NCBI RefSeq assembly: GCF_021130785.1
Contig: NC_060214.1
Span: 4,925,001-4,989,000 of the forward strand
Source of the DNA: Homalodisca vitripennis
Lineage: Eukaryota > Arthropoda > Insecta > Hemiptera > Cicadellidae
Direction of reading: 5' to 3'
Length of the DNA stretch: 64,000 bases
Made by a program: the position numbers and the translations under genes. The notes beneath the pieces were generated by a model. It was not told where the DNA came from. It ran no database searches and saw only the letters and a program-made list of their open reading frames with translations. The stretch's first letter is position 1, and every line of letters starts with the position of its first letter. Positions 61,488-64,000 of the stretch are shown here, in pieces.

Positions 61488-64000
61488 GTAGGTGAAAATA
61501 AACATTTAACTTACCATTACTAAGAATGTTGAATTGTATTAATAGTATAGTAATAGAGTTCGGTTTATACCGTATAGTTGCTCGTATATACTTTGCCAGC
61601 TCACGTCTGTCAAGCAGAGATCAAGCAGTTGATAACGTATAATTAGAGGAATGGACCAATAATTTACAGAAACAGTGAAAGGTTCTAAGATTTCATTTCT
61701 CTTGTAAATTACTTTGGGTCAAAATTTACTATACATAATGTTGCTTAATGAATTTAACAGACATATGTTTCGCTTTGTAGATAGAATGTTTAATTGCAAT
61801 GTTCGATGATGCAATTCTCCAAAATTCTCATAACCTGTAATTGAATTAACATTGAATTAATCCTGTAATACTTTCAGGTCTGCCGGAAGAAGTTAAATTC
61901 TTTTACAGCTGAAATGGCAATGACTTCCTTATTGTAGGGTGTGTATGTAAAATATTTCCAGATACAAAAAAATTGGAGTATTAAAATAATATCTATAAAA
62001 TTGTATAAGCAATCGAGTTTTTATTTTGTTTTGTCAATAAATAACGAAGTTGTGATTTTTGCAAAGTTTAAACAGTTACCGCACCGAATGAATTGGCGAA
62101 TACAACAAGTAAATGAAGGTGGCTAGAATATTTACAAAGCGTAAGTTTTCTATAAAATTGATATTTGTTTCAGAATTTCTTTCTCTAGTAAATGTAAGCA
62201 AAACATTGATATGGGATTTAATTGAAATCTCGAAAACACTTTTAAGCATTCCATAATCCTATTAATTGTTTTCTAGGTCGGTAAATATGGAGTGTGTTAT
62301 GATTGTCCAAAGTTTAAAATGGCGCTGACAGAAAGGCAGAACCGTGACAAATGAACGTAGCTCACGTATTTATAAAATTAGGTTTTTGTTCAACTTGTTT
62401 AGTCCTTTTTGGACAGTTATTGTTTCCCCAAGCTGCGTTATGTACACGTTGTAACAAGAGTGGATTTGGGGTCTGGTGGGAGCCGTGCTCATAGAAGCTA
62501 TCTAGGAGTTTAGCTTAAGTTCTACAATGAGGAAAATATGTGGTGCTAACTGAAGCTCATATTTATTGAGCTCATTGAATCAGTTTTTCTTCTTTAGCAT
62601 TAATGTGCTGTAATGTATGTACCCCTCCCTCTGAAAACATTTGTAAACTTGTGTGGTTTATTTCTAATCCGATTTATTAAAATTATTCCAAAATACGTAC
62701 TCTTTAATCATGTATAAATATATATGATATTTGAGGATAAACGTCATTGGTTTGACAATAACATTTCCGATACACTATTTGGACACTAAGTGATTAAAAC
62801 ATAAAGAAATTCCATAAACAAAACAAATACCATACTACTTGTTGAACAATTCACTTTTTATAAGTTAACATTTCTACGCATAATCATTACGTAAAACGCA
62901 ATGTTCTTACTTAAAAGATAAATAATGAATTCAAAAAATTCATGAATGAAATAATGAATTCAAATTTTGCATTAACATTTTACAAAAATATATTTTTACA
63001 AGTAAGTTTATTTCCATGAGATTTATGTTTGTGTAAATACTAATAAATTAATTAATTTTAAGGTTCAGATCGTGCGTTGACTAATATGAGATAAAGGAAA
63101 TGTATGTTCTCAGTTAAATTTTGATCACAAAAGCATAGTAACAAATATTTGTAAGTTTTTCACTATTTCAACTATTTATGTGTACTTTGATGTAAGCGAT
63201 TTTAAACAGACTCTGAACCATGAATTATTATTTATAAAATCACAAACCGATGTAAAACCAAGATTCACATAAATACCTTTCTACTTACGTTCGTGCAAGT
63301 TAAACCGTGAATAGTAATCTCAATAATCTCACGAAAACGTCTTGTATAAGTAGTGGTAGGAAACAAATACAGTGAATAATAATGACTGATTTTTACTCTT
63401 TATTAAGAGGTTTTAATATTTAATCTAAAAAAATGGTAATATAATACAACAGAGCTTGTGTCAGGATCCTTTTCAGAATTTCTGCAGCGCCTGACATTTG
63501 GCGTTGGCAATTTATACACACACCAGTGATGCGCACACCAAACAAATTTTTCAGGCGTTATTACTGCATTTATTCGCATATTAATCTTTCAGAAACATTA
63601 AATATGTCTTCATATTTCGATTGAAAATATATCTTTGTTGTTTATGACCCATTATTATTAATGAATTTTCGTTCATATTCACATCCCATTGACCTTTAAT
63701 ATTTTTGTTTTATTTCAACATTTCCAATAAAATGGTTTATATCAGCATTTTGAGATTCTAGAAATAGCGATATCAATAATTATTACACTGAATTAGTTGG
63801 AACAAACATTTTAAAATGTCCTTTTATAGACGATAGTATTTTAACACGTACGGTACAGTAATTCCCTTAAGGTATGGCTTGTAAATTAATAAACACAGAG
63901 TTAGTTACAAATATTTTTCAATTTCTCAGGTGGTAATTTGTTACTTAGTCTGTAGTTCTATCTGGTTAGATATTATATAATTATATTCACAATGTGTAAA
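61488..64000 (+). other. Start of the next intron, AT-rich
   Basis: Begins with donor GTAGGT. The in-frame read-through reaches a stop after 11 codons. The remainder is AT-rich with no exon, element or tandem array that I could support. Confidence 0.65.

Overview
The window is animal nuclear DNA, most likely from an insect or other arthropod with a large, AT-rich, repeat-rich genome. Evidence for this: GT-AG introns with phase-matched exons, a 1 to 54 kb intron scale, no bacterial-style gene packing, decayed non-LTR retrotransposon (LINE) pieces, and Tc1/mariner-like terminal inverted repeats flanked by TA. The species cannot be fixed from sequence alone.

Only one protein-coding gene is well supported. 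It lies on the + strand. Three exons near the right side join in phase: about 53,973-54,133, 55,217-55,447 and 60,372-61,487. A fourth open segment at 1-131 ends in a good donor (GTGAGT) and is phase-compatible with the exon near 53,973. The simplest reading is one gene with a first visible intron of about 53.8 kb, which would make almost everything from 132 to 53,972 intronic. The protein runs from a short hydrophobic/coiled N-proximal part through an acidic, charged, probably helical stretch to a long Ser/Pro-rich disordered region. I do not recognise the family with confidence. Both ends of the gene lie outside the window.

The outstanding property is the density of minisatellites: more than twenty unrelated tandem arrays (units about 36 to 233 bp), together roughly 22 kb or a third of the window. 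The main arrays are: 3.7-7.6 kb (111 bp, about 35 copies), 7.6-7.9 (59), 9.0-11.1 (133/126), 12.4-13.3 (61, as 122 bp dimers), 13.7-15.3 (50, with a 200 bp higher-order unit), 16.4-18.8 (59, with a 413 bp higher-order unit), 23.4 (89), 24.3-25.1 (39), 26.3-26.9 (180), 29.1-30.3 (128, as dimers), 31.1-31.6 (101), 32.3-33.0 (233), 35.5-36.0 (127), 41.6-41.9 (36 plus a GA microsatellite), 43.0-43.2 (126), 43.8-44.8 (78), 47.4-49.3 (133/198), 50.7-51.4 (104), 52.4-53.9 (115), 56.7-57.2 (107) and 57.7-58.2 (118). Several show higher-order structure typical of unequal exchange.

Mobile elements seen: a TIR element at 22,471-23,262; a TA-flanked mariner-like MITE at 45,112-45,745; a small element ending in CACCCTGTA at 8,371-8,725, with its 3' part duplicated inside a separate inverted repeat at 7,958-8,214; LINE fragments at 37.4-38.05 kb (-), 49.5-49.68 kb (+) and 60.04-60.24 kb (-); and a dispersed repeat pair at 21.4 and 45.8 kb. 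A few GC-rich, protein-like patches (24.1, 34.0 and 46.7 kb) are candidate hidden exons or remnants. No tRNA, rRNA or CRISPR array was found.
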